37,912 nt of DNA from Modicisalibacter coralii (lineage in GTDB: Bacteria > Pseudomonadota > Gammaproteobacteria > Pseudomonadales > Halomonadaceae): NCBI RefSeq assembly GCF_004117855.1, contig NZ_QWBW01000047.1, positions 1 through 37,912 on the forward strand, read 5' to 3'. Below, in pieces: positions 1-7,048 of the stretch (the stretch's first letter is position 1; each line of letters begins with the position of its first letter). The notes beneath the pieces are model-generated. The model worked only from the letters and a program-made list of their open reading frames with translations, was not told where the DNA came from and made no database searches. A program made the translations under genes and the position numbers.

Positions 1-2
1 TC

Positions 3-476
3 GCAGACGCTGCCGCCGAGCCACCCAGGGCCGAGCGCAAGACGCCGGTGCCCAGCGGCCAGTCGCTGCTCGCCCAGGCCTCGTCGAGCGTGCGCGAGCG
101 CGGCTTCGAGGCCACCCCGGCCGGCGGCGGCGAGGCGGGCGACGCCAGCCAGCGCGGCGCCCGGCAGGCCGCCGAGGCGCGCTACATCGAGGACTGGACC
201 CGGCGCGTCGAGACCTACGGCAACCGCTTCTATCCAGCCCCGCCGGAACTCGACGGCCAGCTGCGGATCCGGGTGGTGATCGGCCGCGACGGTCAGTTGC
301 GCGAGGCAGAGGTGATACAATCCTCCGGAGAGCCCGAACTCGACCAGTCCGCCCTCGACACCGTGCGGGGCGCCGCGCCCTATCGACCCTTCGACAGCGG
401 CATGGGATCGCGGGACAGCCTCACCATCACGCGGGTCTGGCGGTACGGCAAAGGCAACAACTTCGGCGTGCGTTGA
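3..476 (+). CDS. TonB-family energy transducer, C-terminal part (5' end outside window)
   Basis: The reading frame is open from the window edge, so only the last ~157 residues are visible. The C-terminal ~80 residues look like the periplasmic TonB C-terminal domain: a FYPAPPELDGQLRIRVVI stretch, then a glycine-containing turn (GRDGQL), an EVIQSSG strand, a helix with LDQSALDTVRGAAPYRPF, and a final TRVWRYG strand. The part before it is Ala/Gly/Arg-rich and probably belongs to the periplasm-spanning linker. In this family the domain contacts the TonB box of outer-membrane receptors and passes on energy from ExbB/ExbD. The gene ends 14 bp before yqgE, so the two may be co-transcribed. An in-frame GTG at 48 is inside the gene and is unlikely to be its start. 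A TonB paralogue of unknown partner is the safest call. Confidence 0.8.
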   Translation, partial: ADAAAEPPRAERKTPVPSGQSLLAQASSSVRERGFEATPAGGGEAGDASQRGARQAAEARYIEDWTRRVETYGNRFYPAPPELDGQLRIRVVIGRDGQLREAEVIQSSGEPELDQSALDTVRGAAPYRPFDSGMGSRDSLTITRVWRYGKGNNFGVR

Positions 477-490
477 CGCCCGGGAGGCCC

Positions 491-1048
491 ATGCAAAGCT
501 TGCGCAATCATTTCCTGCTGGCGATGCCTCATCTCGAGGACCCCCATTTCGCCGGCAGCCTGAGCTACCTGTGCGATCACGACGACAACGGCACCATGGG
601 TGTGATCGTCAACCATCCCCTCGAGCTGACCCTCGACGCCCTGCTCGAGCAGCTCGACATCGATGCCGACGCCTGTCCCGCCCGCGACCAGCCGGTCTAC
701 TACGGCGGGCCGGTGCATCGCGACCGCGGTTTCATCCTGCACCGGGGCAGCGCCGAGCCCTGGGACTCGAGCATCCAGGTCGCCGACGACGTGGCGCTGA
801 CCACCTCCATGGACATGCTTCACGCGCTGGCCCGTGGCGAGGGCCCGGAGCGCTTCATCGTCTGCCTGGGCTGCTGCGGCTGGGAGGCCGGTCAGCTGGA
901 AAACGAGCTCAAGGAGAATACCTGGCTGACCGTCGAGGCCCAGCCGGGGGTGATCTTCGACCTGCCCCCCGAGCAGCGCCTCAACGCGGCGGCGGGGATC
1001 CTCGGCGTCGACCTCAACCTGCTCACCGGCGAGGCGGGGCACAGTTGA
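491..1048 (+). CDS. yqgE: YqgE/AlgH family protein (DUF179)
   Basis: The 185-residue protein starts at an ATG with a GGGAGG ribosome site at 482-487. An in-frame upstream start at 473 would overlap the tonB stop and lacks such a site. Family signs: N-terminal FLLAMPHLEDPHFAGSLSYL, then MGVIVNHPLELTL, YYGGPVHRDRGFILH, and the C-terminal LGCCGWEAGQLENEL. This matches the compact YqgE/AlgH fold (~185 residues). No enzymatic activity is firmly established for the family; in Pseudomonas it was first described as a regulator of alginate genes. It overlaps ruvX by four bases (TTGA), the conserved yqgE-ruvX pairing of gammaproteobacteria, so the two are very probably translated from one message. Confidence 0.93.
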   Translation: MQSLRNHFLLAMPHLEDPHFAGSLSYLCDHDDNGTMGVIVNHPLELTLDALLEQLDIDADACPARDQPVYYGGPVHRDRGFILHRGSAEPWDSSIQVADDVALTTSMDMLHALARGEGPERFIVCLGCCGWEAGQLENELKENTWLTVEAQPGVIFDLPPEQRLNAAAGILGVDLNLLTGEAGHS

Positions 1049-1491
1049 GCGGCGAGCGGCTGGTGCTGGCGTTCGACTTCGGCACCCGACGCATCGGCGT
1101 GGCGGTGGGCAACGAGCTGATCCGCCGCGCCACGGCGCTGGAGCCGCTGCCGGCGCGTGACGGCATCCCCGACTGGACGGTGGTCACGCGGCTGGTCGAG
1201 GAGTGGCAGCCGGATCTGTTCGTGGTGGGCCTGCCGATCGACAACGACGGCAGCGAGACGACCATGAGCACGCGCGCGCGCAAGTTCGGCAAGCGCCTCT
1301 ACGGCCGCTACGGCAAGCCCTGCGAGATGGTCGACGAGCGCGGTTCGACCCGCGAGGCCAAGAGCATCGCCCGCGAGCGGGGGCATCGCGGCAACTACCG
1401 CGAGGAGAGCGTCGACGGCCTGGCCGCGCAGCTGATCCTGGAGAGCTTCTTCGCCGCCGGCGAGGGCCTGCCGCTGCGCCCGTTGGGCTGA
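1045..1491 (+). CDS. ruvX: Putative Holliday junction resolvase RuvX (YqgF)
   Basis: The 148-residue product is close to the usual 138-150. The start is a TTG that shares bases with the yqgE stop (TTGA); the longer frame from 571 only runs antiparallel through yqgE. RNase H-like fold features are visible: an N-terminal LAFDFGTRRIGVAVGN strand with the first catalytic Asp, FVVGLPIDNDGSE, the VDERGSTREA segment with an acidic residue, and the last motif VDGLAAQLILESF with its Asp. The family is proposed to act on Holliday junctions and on 5' ends of pre-16S rRNA. Context supports the call: yqgE is directly upstream, and a strong hairpin follows 20 bases after the stop. Confidence 0.92.
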   Translation: MSGERLVLAFDFGTRRIGVAVGNELIRRATALEPLPARDGIPDWTVVTRLVEEWQPDLFVVGLPIDNDGSETTMSTRARKFGKRLYGRYGKPCEMVDERGSTREAKSIARERGHRGNYREESVDGLAAQLILESFFAAGEGLPLRPLG

Positions 1492-1510
1492 TCATCTTCG
1501 CGACGCCGAA

Positions 1511-1546
1511 CGCCAACGGCCGGCCCTCTGGGGCCGGCCGTTGGCG
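1511..1546. terminator. Bidirectional terminator between ruvX and pyrB
   Basis: A perfect 15-bp stem (1511-1525 with 1532-1546) closes a six-base loop that can tighten to four bases. It lies between the convergent ends of ruvX and pyrB. There is no long T-run on either side (TTGT follows on the plus strand), so termination efficiency is uncertain, but position and stem strength make it the shared end of both genes. Confidence 0.7.
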
Positions 1547-1559
1547 TTGTGGATGTCAC

Positions 1560-2591
1560 TCAGAGTGTCCGGTCGTCGACGCCGAAGGTCCTGGGCACGA
1601 ACCAGCCCACGTCGCGAAGGTCCCGTTCGATCAGATCCTCGACCTGAAGCAGGGTGGCGAAGATCGCCATGCGTACCGGGATGCCGTTGTCGGTCTGGCG
1701 GAAGATCGCCAGGCGCGGATCGCCGTTGAGGTCGACGTCGAGGTCGTTGGCGCCCGGCCGGCTGTCCCGCGGCAACGGGTGCATGACCACGGTGGTGGCG
1801 CTGCAGTGGCGGTCGAGGAACGCCTTGTCGACGCGGAAATCGTGCGAGACGCCGGCGAAGCTCTCCGAGAGCTCCTCGGTGAAGCGCTCCTTCTGGATGC
1901 GCGTGGTGTAGACCACGTCGAGGTCGCTGAAGTCGCTGTCGAGGCTCTCGCGCTCCTCGATGCGATGGCCGCGCGAGGCCACCAGATCGATCAGGTGGCG
2001 CGGCATCTCCAGCCCCGGCGGCGAGACCAGGGTGATGCGCAGCGGCTCGTAGAGCGACAGCAGCTTGATCAGCGAGTGCACGGTGCGCCCGTACTTGAGG
2101 TCCCCGGTGAGCAGCAGATGCGCGCCGGCCAGGTGCTTGCCGAGGCGGGTGAACTCCTTGTCGATGGTGTACAGATCGAGCAGCGCCTGGCTGGGGTGCT
2201 CGCCGGGCCCGTCGCCGCCGTTGATCACCGGCACGTTGACCGCCTCGGCGAACTCGGCCACCGAGCCCTGGTCGGGGTGGCGCATGACCAGGGCGTCGCA
2301 GTAGCCGCTCATCACCCGGCTGGTGTCGTAGAGCGACTCGCCCTTGGCCATCGACGAGAAGGTGAAACCGGTGGTGTCGCAGACGCTGCCGCCGAGCCGA
2401 CAGAAGGCGGCGTTGAAGCTGACCCGCGTGCGGGTGCTGGCCTCGAAGAACAGGTTGCCGAGCACCGCGCCCTCGAGCACCCGGGTGACCTTGCGGCGAC
2501 TGGCGATCGGTTCCATGCGGCCGGCAACACGCAGCAGATGATCGACCCAATCGCGGGACAGGGAGTCGACGGAAAGCAGGTGGGACGTCAT
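1560..2591 (-). CDS. pyrB: Aspartate carbamoyltransferase catalytic subunit
   Basis: This 343-residue enzyme joins carbamoyl phosphate to aspartate, the first committed step of pyrimidine synthesis. Carbamoyl-phosphate-binding STRTR lies at residues 52-56, the KGES catalytic loop near 83-86, HPSQ at 132-135 and HPLPR at 271-275. STRTR plus HPSQ favours aspartate over ornithine carbamoyltransferase. The protein is longer than the ~310-residue E. coli catalytic chain, with a C-terminal tail to GVDDRTL. No pyrI regulatory chain or inactive dihydroorotase (pyrC') lies beside it. In pseudomonads pyrB follows ruvX in the same direction with pyrC' behind it; here it faces ruvX. The cytosolic enzyme presumably works alone or with a partner coded elsewhere. 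Confidence 0.94.
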   Translation of the reverse strand: MTSHLLSVDSLSRDWVDHLLRVAGRMEPIASRRKVTRVLEGAVLGNLFFEASTRTRVSFNAAFCRLGGSVCDTTGFTFSSMAKGESLYDTSRVMSGYCDALVMRHPDQGSVAEFAEAVNVPVINGGDGPGEHPSQALLDLYTIDKEFTRLGKHLAGAHLLLTGDLKYGRTVHSLIKLLSLYEPLRITLVSPPGLEMPRHLIDLVASRGHRIEERESLDSDFSDLDVVYTTRIQKERFTEELSESFAGVSHDFRVDKAFLDRHCSATTVVMHPLPRDSRPGANDLDVDLNGDPRLAIFRQTDNGIPVRMAIFATLLQVEDLIERDLRDVGWFVPRTFGVDDRTL

Positions 2592-2760
2592 CGGCGTGGC
2601 CTCGCGGTCGGCTGGCGGAAAAGTTGCCCGCTAGTGTAACGGCCACGGGCGATGTCAGCACGTCGTCGATCGCTTGTCGGCCCCGCGGGGCGCTTCTATC
2701 TTGCAGTGATCGGCAGCGCCAGCGGAGTTGGCGCAATATGCACACACAGGAGTGACTGCC

Positions 2761-3615
2761 ATGACCGATCGCAAGCAACCGCCCCAGGAGCAGGACAAGC
2801 AACCCGGCGACGAACACGCCATGCGACCCGAGCCGGAATTCATCCGCGCCAGCTATCGCGGCACCGACAAGCTCGCCGGCAAGACGGCGATCATCACCGG
2901 TGGCGACAGCGGTATCGGCCGCGCCGTGGCGCTGCACTTCGCCCGCGAGGGCGCGGACTGCGTGCTCGCCTACCTCGACGAGGAGCACGATGCCGAGGAC
3001 ACCCGCGCGCTGGTCGAGGCCGAGGGGCGGCGCTGCGAGCTGATGCGCGGCGACGTCGGCGACCCCGGCTTCTGCCGCGAGGTCGTCGAGCGCGCCCGGG
3101 CGGTGTTCGGCGGTGTCAACATTCTGGTCAACAACGCCGCCGAGCAGCATGACTGGGACGACATCACCCAGATCCCCGACGAGCAGCTCACGCGCACCTT
3201 CCAGACCAACATCTTCAGCCATTTCTACCTGGCCAAGCTGGTGGTTCCGCTGATGGGCGAGGGCGATACCATCATCGCCACGTCCTCGGTCAACGCCTTC
3301 AAGGGCAACGACACGCTGATCGACTACTCGGCGACCAAGGGCGCCATCCAGGGGCTGGTACGCTCGCTGGCGCAGTCGCTGGTGGGGCGTGGCATCCGCG
3401 TCAACGCGGTGGCGCCGGGGCCGGTGTGGACGCCGCTGATCCCGGCCAGCTTCGACGAGGAGAAGGTCGCCGGCTTCGGCGGCCAGGTGCCGATGGACCG
3501 CGCCGGCCAGCCCAGCGAGATGGGGCCGGCCTACGTCTACCTGGCCAGCGAGGAATCTTCGTACATGACCGGCCAGACCCTGCACCTCAACGGCGGGGTG
3601 ATCCTCAACACCTGA
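2761..3615 (+). CDS. SDR family NAD(P)-dependent oxidoreductase (YghA-like)
   Basis: The 284-residue short-chain dehydrogenase starts at ATG 2761 with AGGAGTG at 2748-2754; a start at 2728 would add eleven residues without a ribosome site. Residues 1-40 form the polar N-terminal extension (many Gln/Pro/Glu) typical of the YghA/YhdF-type SDRs. Then come the Rossmann glycine motif TGGDSGIG (46-53), NNAA at 124-127, the catalytic Ser near 176, and YxxxK (Tyr189, Lys193). Members are often linked to general or osmotic stress, but the substrate is not readable from sequence. It stands alone between the divergent pyrB and the convergent iclR. The absence of a basic residue right after the glycine motif leaves NAD or NADP preference open. 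Confidence 0.9.
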   Translation: MTDRKQPPQEQDKQPGDEHAMRPEPEFIRASYRGTDKLAGKTAIITGGDSGIGRAVALHFAREGADCVLAYLDEEHDAEDTRALVEAEGRRCELMRGDVGDPGFCREVVERARAVFGGVNILVNNAAEQHDWDDITQIPDEQLTRTFQTNIFSHFYLAKLVVPLMGEGDTIIATSSVNAFKGNDTLIDYSATKGAIQGLVRSLAQSLVGRGIRVNAVAPGPVWTPLIPASFDEEKVAGFGGQVPMDRAGQPSEMGPAYVYLASEESSYMTGQTLHLNGGVILNT

Positions 3616-3623
3616 TCGGGGAG

Positions 3624-3653
3624 ACGGCGGCGATCAGTCCCGATCGCCGTCGT
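3624..3653. terminator. Terminator-like hairpin between SDR gene and iclR
   Basis: Arms 3624-3635 and 3642-3653 pair over 12 bases with one G-T wobble and a six-base loop. The hairpin begins eight bases after the SDR stop and covers the last codons and stop of the convergent iclR. It could end both transcripts, though no T-run follows. Confidence 0.55.
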
Positions 3654-4473
3654 CGGGGATCTGGCCGCCGACCTGGGTGGTGATCTCGCGCGCCGCGCGG
3701 CTGACCATGCCGCCCAGTTCCGCCAGCCGCGACTCGGGAATCCGCGCCACCGGACCGGAGACCGAGATCGCCGCCAGCGGGGCGCCGTGTTCGTCGTGCA
3801 GCGAGGCGGCCACGCAGTTGAGGCCGACGGCGTGTTCCTCGCGGTCGCAGGCATAGCCCTGGCGACGGATCTCGGCCAGGCTCTCGCGCAGCCGCGCCGG
3901 GGTGTCGAGGGTGTTGGGCGTGACCCGGTTGAGGCCGCGGCTCTGCAGGATGCGCTCGACCTCCTTGTCGGGCAGCCAGGCGAGCAGTGCCTTGCCCACG
4001 CCCGAGGCGTGCAGCGGCGCCCGGGAGCCGAGCCGGGTGATCATGCGCATCATCTGCGACGACTCGCTCTGGGCGAGAAACACCGCCATGCCCTCGTCGC
4101 GGATCGCCAGGTTGGCGGTCTCGCCGCTTTCCCGGGTGAGACGGCGCAGGAAGGGCCGCGCGGTGGCCACGAAGTCGCGCGCCTCGAGGAAGGTGTTGCC
4201 GATCTGGAAGGTCTTGACGCCGATCTTCCACAGGCCCAGCTCGCCATCGTGGGTGATGAAGCCCTGCTTGTGCAGTGCCTGCAGCAGGCGGTGCGTAGTG
4301 GAGGGGGCCAGGCCGACGATCTGGGCAATGTCGGACAGCCCCAGGCCGCTCGGCGCCGCCGCCAGCCCTTCGAGGATGTTGAGGCCGCGGACCAGTGACT
4401 GGCTGTGGCCGCCGGTGCTCTTGCCGGAGCCCGCCGGACGGCCGACTGGCTTGCGTTTGCTCTCTACTGTCAC
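3634..4473 (-). CDS. IclR family transcriptional regulator
   Basis: I place the start at the GTG whose complement is 4471-4473 (product VTVESKRKPVGRPAG), with a GGAG ribosome site about a dozen bases upstream; this gives 279 residues, a normal IclR length. The longer open frame to 4815 runs antisense through uraD. After a basic N-terminal arm there is a winged helix-turn-helix (about residues 24-90: SLVRGLNILEGLAA, LSDIAQIVGLAPSTTHRLLQALHKQGFI), then the IclR effector domain with the HASGVGKALLAWLP segment and CDREEHAVGLNCVAA. Effector domains of this type bind small organic acids. It lies 119 bp downstream of uraD on the same strand, so a ureide or allantoin-like effector is plausible (AllR is an IclR protein), but it could serve another pathway. 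Confidence 0.9.
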   Translation of the reverse strand: MTVESKRKPVGRPAGSGKSTGGHSQSLVRGLNILEGLAAAPSGLGLSDIAQIVGLAPSTTHRLLQALHKQGFITHDGELGLWKIGVKTFQIGNTFLEARDFVATARPFLRRLTRESGETANLAIRDEGMAVFLAQSESSQMMRMITRLGSRAPLHASGVGKALLAWLPDKEVERILQSRGLNRVTPNTLDTPARLRESLAEIRRQGYACDREEHAVGLNCVAASLHDEHGAPLAAISVSGPVARIPESRLAELGGMVSRAAREITTQVGGQIPDDGDRD

Positions 4474-4592
4474 GCCCCGTTCTCCGTAATCGACTCGATC
4501 TCTGGCGAACAAGGATACACACTCCCGCCAGGACTGTCCGCCGTCACGGAAACGACTTCCATTTCTCGCGCTCGGCTCGTCGGGCGGGCGTG

Positions 4593-5120
4593 TCAGCGGG
4601 CGACGCGGCCCTCCAGGCGCAGCCGGGCGATGCGATGGATCTGCTCGAGGGCGGTGCGCCGCTCCTCGTCGGGCGTGTGCTCCAGGCGGCGCTCGAAGGC
4701 GGCGAGGATCCGGTGGCGGTCGCTGCCCTTCACGGCCATCACGAAGGGAAAGTCGAAGCGCGCCTTGTAGGCGTCGTTGTAGCGGTGGAAGCGGGCGAAT
4801 TCCTCGGGACTGCACTGGTCGAGGCCGGCACCGGCCTGCTCGCGGGTCGAGTCGTCGGTCAGCTCGCCACGCTCGGCGGCCTTGCCGGCGAGGTCCGGGT
4901 GGGCGCGGATCACCGCCAGCTGGCGTGTTTCGGGGGCGGCGTCGAGCACCGCGGCCAGCGCCTCGCTCAGCCCCGCCGGCGTGTCATGGCGCTCGTCGAG
5001 GCCGGCATCCCAGGCCTGCTCGGCGATCCACGGGGAGTGTTCGTAGACGTCGCCGTAGCGGCGGACGAAGGTCTCGCGATCCAGCGTGCTGGGGCGGGGG
5101 TCCAGAATTTCCTCGGTCAT
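4593..5120 (-). CDS. uraD: 2-oxo-4-hydroxy-4-carboxy-5-ureidoimidazoline (OHCU) decarboxylase
   Basis: UraD performs the last step from urate to S-allantoin: it decarboxylates OHCU stereospecifically. The 175-residue length is typical. Diagnostic segments are FVRRYGDVYEHSPWIAEQAW near the N-terminus (with the conserved EHSPW), IRAHPDLAGKAA with the HPDLA motif, LDQCSPEEFARFHRYNDAY, and the FPFVMAVKG segment that lines the active site. The gene is divergent from uraH across a 180-bp AT-rich promoter region. UraH makes the OHCU substrate, so the pair channels the unstable product of urate oxidation. Cytosolic; no signal peptide. Confidence 0.95.
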   Translation of the reverse strand: MTEEILDPRPSTLDRETFVRRYGDVYEHSPWIAEQAWDAGLDERHDTPAGLSEALAAVLDAAPETRQLAVIRAHPDLAGKAAERGELTDDSTREQAGAGLDQCSPEEFARFHRYNDAYKARFDFPFVMAVKGSDRHRILAAFERRLEHTPDEERRTALEQIHRIARLRLEGRVAR

Positions 5121-5170
5121 GCGGCGCTCTCCTCGACGACGATCGGCGCCTCGCCGATCCGGTGGCTGAG

Positions 5171-5205
5171 ATTGTATGACACGATAGACTATAAACTGTA
5201 TACAA
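5171..5205. promoter_or_regulatory. Candidate GntR/FCD operator between uraD and uraH
   Basis: ATTGTAT (5171-5177) faces ATACAA (5200-5205) as a spaced inverted repeat, and the right part contains the palindromic core GTATAC (5198-5203). GTATACAA recurs at 7003-7010 just upstream of the gntR gene that closes this block. GTATAC cores are common in operators of FCD-type GntR regulators. The site is placed to act on both divergent genes. Confidence 0.5.
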
Positions 5206-5212
5206 AAAAATT

Positions 5213-5241
5213 TTGAAATGTCGTCTACTAACCGCTAAAAC
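5213..5241 (+). promoter_or_regulatory. Putative sigma70 promoter of uraH-puuD
   Basis: TTGAAA (5213-5218) and TAAAAC (5236-5241) are separated by 17 bases and stand directly downstream of the GTATACAA site. Transcription would begin about 50 bases before the uraH start. The -35 box is near consensus and the -10 box matches four of six. Confidence 0.45.
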
Positions 5242-5300
5242 TGTTTTTGTGCCTGCGGCTCTCGTCGCCGCCCGACATCTTGCTCCAGGAGACCTAGCCG

Positions 5301-5654
5301 ATGGGACGCCTTACCACACACGTCTTGGATACCGCGCGTGGTGCCCCCGGGCGCGAACTGCGCATCGAGATCTTCCGCCTCGACGGCGAGGAGCGGGTCC
5401 GCCTCGGCGAGGTGATCACCAACGACGACGGTCGCTGCGACGCACCGCTCCTCGAGGGCGAGGCCTTCACCGAAGGCGAATACGAACTGCTGTTCCACGC
5501 CGGCGACTACCTGGACGCCCATGACGCGCCCGGCACCGCGCCCCGCTTTCTCGATCGCATTCCCCTGCGCTTCGGCGTCGCCGACGCCAGCCAGCACTAC
5601 CATGTGCCGCTGCTGCTCTCGCCGTTCGGGTATTCGACCTACCGCGGCAGTTGA
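5301..5654 (+). CDS. uraH: 5-hydroxyisourate hydrolase (transthyretin-like)
   Basis: UraH hydrolyses 5-hydroxyisourate, the immediate product of urate oxidation, to OHCU. The 117-residue chain begins [11 protein letters not shown] with active-site His7, has the conserved arginine Arg45 in NDDGRC, the His99/His101 pair in [12 protein letters not shown], and ends in the signature tetrapeptide YRGS. An AGGAGA ribosome site lies at 5286-5291. No signal peptide, so it acts in the cytosol, as most bacterial copies do. It is followed 50 bp later by puuD and lies opposite uraD, putting urate oxidase, hydrolase and decarboxylase side by side. Confidence 0.96.
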   Translation: MGRLTTHVLDTARGAPGRELRIEIFRLDGEERVRLGEVITNDDGRCDAPLLEGEAFTEGEYELLFHAGDYLDAHDAPGTAPRFLDRIPLRFGVADASQHYHVPLLLSPFGYSTYRGS

Positions 5655-5704
5655 TCCGTTACCCTCTGACGACCGATAACAATGCATAACACGAGTACTG
5701 GCTG

Positions 5705-6844
5705 ATGGAAGCGTACCTTCTCGACTTCGGAAACATGCTGCTGCGCTGGCTGCACGTCATCGCGGCGATCGCCTGGATCGGCGAATCGATCTACTTCGTC
5801 ATGCTCGACAACGGGCTGCGTACCCCCAAGGCCGCCGAGGACCGTGACAAGGGCGTCTTCGGCGAGATGTGGGCGGTCCATGGCGGCGGTTTCTATCACA
5901 ACCAGAAATACGCCAGCGCCCCGGCCAAGCTCCCCGAGGACCTGCACTGGTCGTTCTGGAAAGCCTATACCACCTGGCTGTCCGGGTTCGGGCTGTTCCT
6001 GCTGCTGTACATGTCCAAGCCGGACTTCTACCTGATCAACCACTCCAGCGACTGGGCCTGGGCGGCGAATCTCGCCGGCTGGCAGGCCAATCTGGTGGCG
6101 CTGGCCTTCCTGCTCGGCGGCTGGGTGGTCTACAACGAGCTGTGCAAGCGCATCAGCCCCAACATGACCCGCGACGGGATTCTCAGCCTGGCGGTGGCGG
6201 TGATGATGATCGTCGTGGCCTACCTGAGCACGCACATCTTCTCGGGGCGCGCGGCCTTCCTGCTGACCGGCGCGGTGATGGCCACCGCCATGTCGGCCAA
6301 CGTGTTCTTCTGGATCATTCCCGGCCAGCGACGCATGGTCAAGGCGATGAAGGCCGGCGAGACGCCGGACCCGCTCGACGGCAAGCGCGGCAAGCAGCGT
6401 TCGGTGCACAACACCTACTTCACGCTGCCGGTGGTGTTCCTGATGCTCAGCAACCACTACTCGTTCACCTACTCGCATCCCAATGCCTGGGTGATCATGG
6501 TGCTGTTCATCTTCGCCGGGGCGCTGATCCGCCAGTTCTTCGTGCTGATGCACAGCGGCCAGATCAAGCCGGCCTATCCGGTCGCCGGCGCGGCGCTGAT
6601 CCTGCTCGCGGTGTGGGTCGCCATGCCGGTGTCCTCGACGCCGTCGGCCGACGGCGAGGGTGTCGCCTCGGCCGAGGACAGCCGGGACACGGCGAGCGCC
6701 ACCCCGCAAGCGTCTGACGACGTGGCGGCCGGCGGTCCGCACCGCCGGCCGGCGTGGCGTTCGACGACGCGGCGCAGATCAAGCGGCAGATGGAGCAGAT
6801 CCAGCAGGTGGTGGCCAGCGGCTACATGCCGCTGGGCAACCTGA
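5705..6844 (+). CDS. puuD: Membrane urate oxidase PuuD, membrane domain intact, cytochrome c tail frameshifted
   Basis: The N-terminal ~300 residues match the PuuD/DUF989 membrane domain that oxidises urate: LRWLHVIAAIAWIGESIYF opens the first membrane segment, followed by the conserved AVHGGGFYHNQKYA and about eight hydrophobic segments up to LILLAVWVAMP. Complete PuuD proteins continue into a periplasmic cytochrome c domain with a CxxCH heme site. Here the frame runs through a Ser/Ala/Asp-rich linker into Arg-rich nonsense after about codon 345 and stops at 6842-6844, while the true C-terminus continues in another frame (6751-6894). No Cys-x-x-Cys-His exists in any frame nearby. The membrane domain may still be made, but electrons could not pass through its own heme. 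A base-calling or assembly error cannot be excluded. No clear ribosome site precedes the ATG; coupling to uraH is possible. Confidence 0.85.
   Translation: MEAYLLDFGNMLLRWLHVIAAIAWIGESIYFVMLDNGLRTPKAAEDRDKGVFGEMWAVHGGGFYHNQKYASAPAKLPEDLHWSFWKAYTTWLSGFGLFLLLYMSKPDFYLINHSSDWAWAANLAGWQANLVALAFLLGGWVVYNELCKRISPNMTRDGILSLAVAVMMIVVAYLSTHIFSGRAAFLLTGAVMATAMSANVFFWIIPGQRRMVKAMKAGETPDPLDGKRGKQRSVHNTYFTLPVVFLMLSNHYSFTYSHPNAWVIMVLFIFAGALIRQFFVLMHSGQIKPAYPVAGAALILLAVWVAMPVSSTPSADGEGVASAEDSRDTASATPQASDDVAAGGPHRRPAWRSTTRRRSSGRWSRSSRWWPAATCRWAT
6726..6751. repeat. Perfect inverted repeat at the puuD break point
   Basis: Eleven-base arms (6726-6736 and 6741-6751) flank a four-base loop with no mismatch. It lies exactly where the puuD reading frame switches and where the heme-binding segment should be. 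Such hairpins promote deletion by replication slippage and also cause sequencing artefacts. Confidence 0.85.
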
Positions 6845-6894
6845 CCGAGATGACCGATCAGGAACGCCAGGCGATCGCCGCCTGGGGGCAGTGA
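6751..6894 (+). pseudogene. Out-of-frame remnant of the PuuD cytochrome c domain
   Basis: In the +1 frame the DNA reads GVAFDDAAQIKRQMEQIQ, then SGYMPLGNLTEMTDQE and a final AIAAWGQ before TGA at 6892-6894. This is the normal end of a PuuD cytochrome c domain, where the Met of MPLGNLT is the expected axial heme ligand. It has lost its link to the membrane domain: upstream in the same frame there is a stop at 6715-6717, and about twenty codons that should carry CxxCH are missing. The preserved sequence suggests a recent event. Confidence 0.75.
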
Positions 6895-6926
6895 CCGCGC
6901 TTCGCGCGACGCTGCCCGACCGGCAG

Positions 6927-6959
6927 GACGGCCCGCCTCGGCGACGAGCGCGGGCCGTC
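6927..6959 (+). terminator. Hairpin after puuD
   Basis: GACGGCCCGC (6927-6936) pairs perfectly with 6950-6959 across a 13-base loop, 32 bases after the original puuD stop. Only TCGTTGG follows, so it is a weak intrinsic terminator at best. It separates puuD from the gntR promoter. Confidence 0.45.
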
Positions 6960-7002
6960 GTCGTTGGTCCCGGGGGCGAAGTCGTCGTTGCCGGCAGGTT
7001 AC

Positions 7003-7010
7003 GTATACAA
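7003..7010. promoter_or_regulatory. GTATACAA site upstream of gntR
   Basis: This is the same octamer as in the uraD-uraH intergenic region (5198-5205), 38 bases before the gntR start codon. It would fit autoregulation by the encoded FCD regulator. Confidence 0.45.
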
Positions 7011-7048
7011 TGGTTGCATCGACGAATTCTGATACGGGGATCTCGAGC

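Noticed and set aside
2715-2750. Sigma54 promoter before the SDR gene (TTGGCGCAATATGCA)
   Set aside because: The GG to GC spacing is two bases short of the -24/-12 requirement.
1492-3585. A 697-codon open frame on the minus strand across pyrB and the SDR gene
   Set aside because: It is an antisense frame kept open by high GC. The product is Arg/Gly/Pro-rich low-complexity sequence, while pyrB and the SDR have clear family motifs in other frames.
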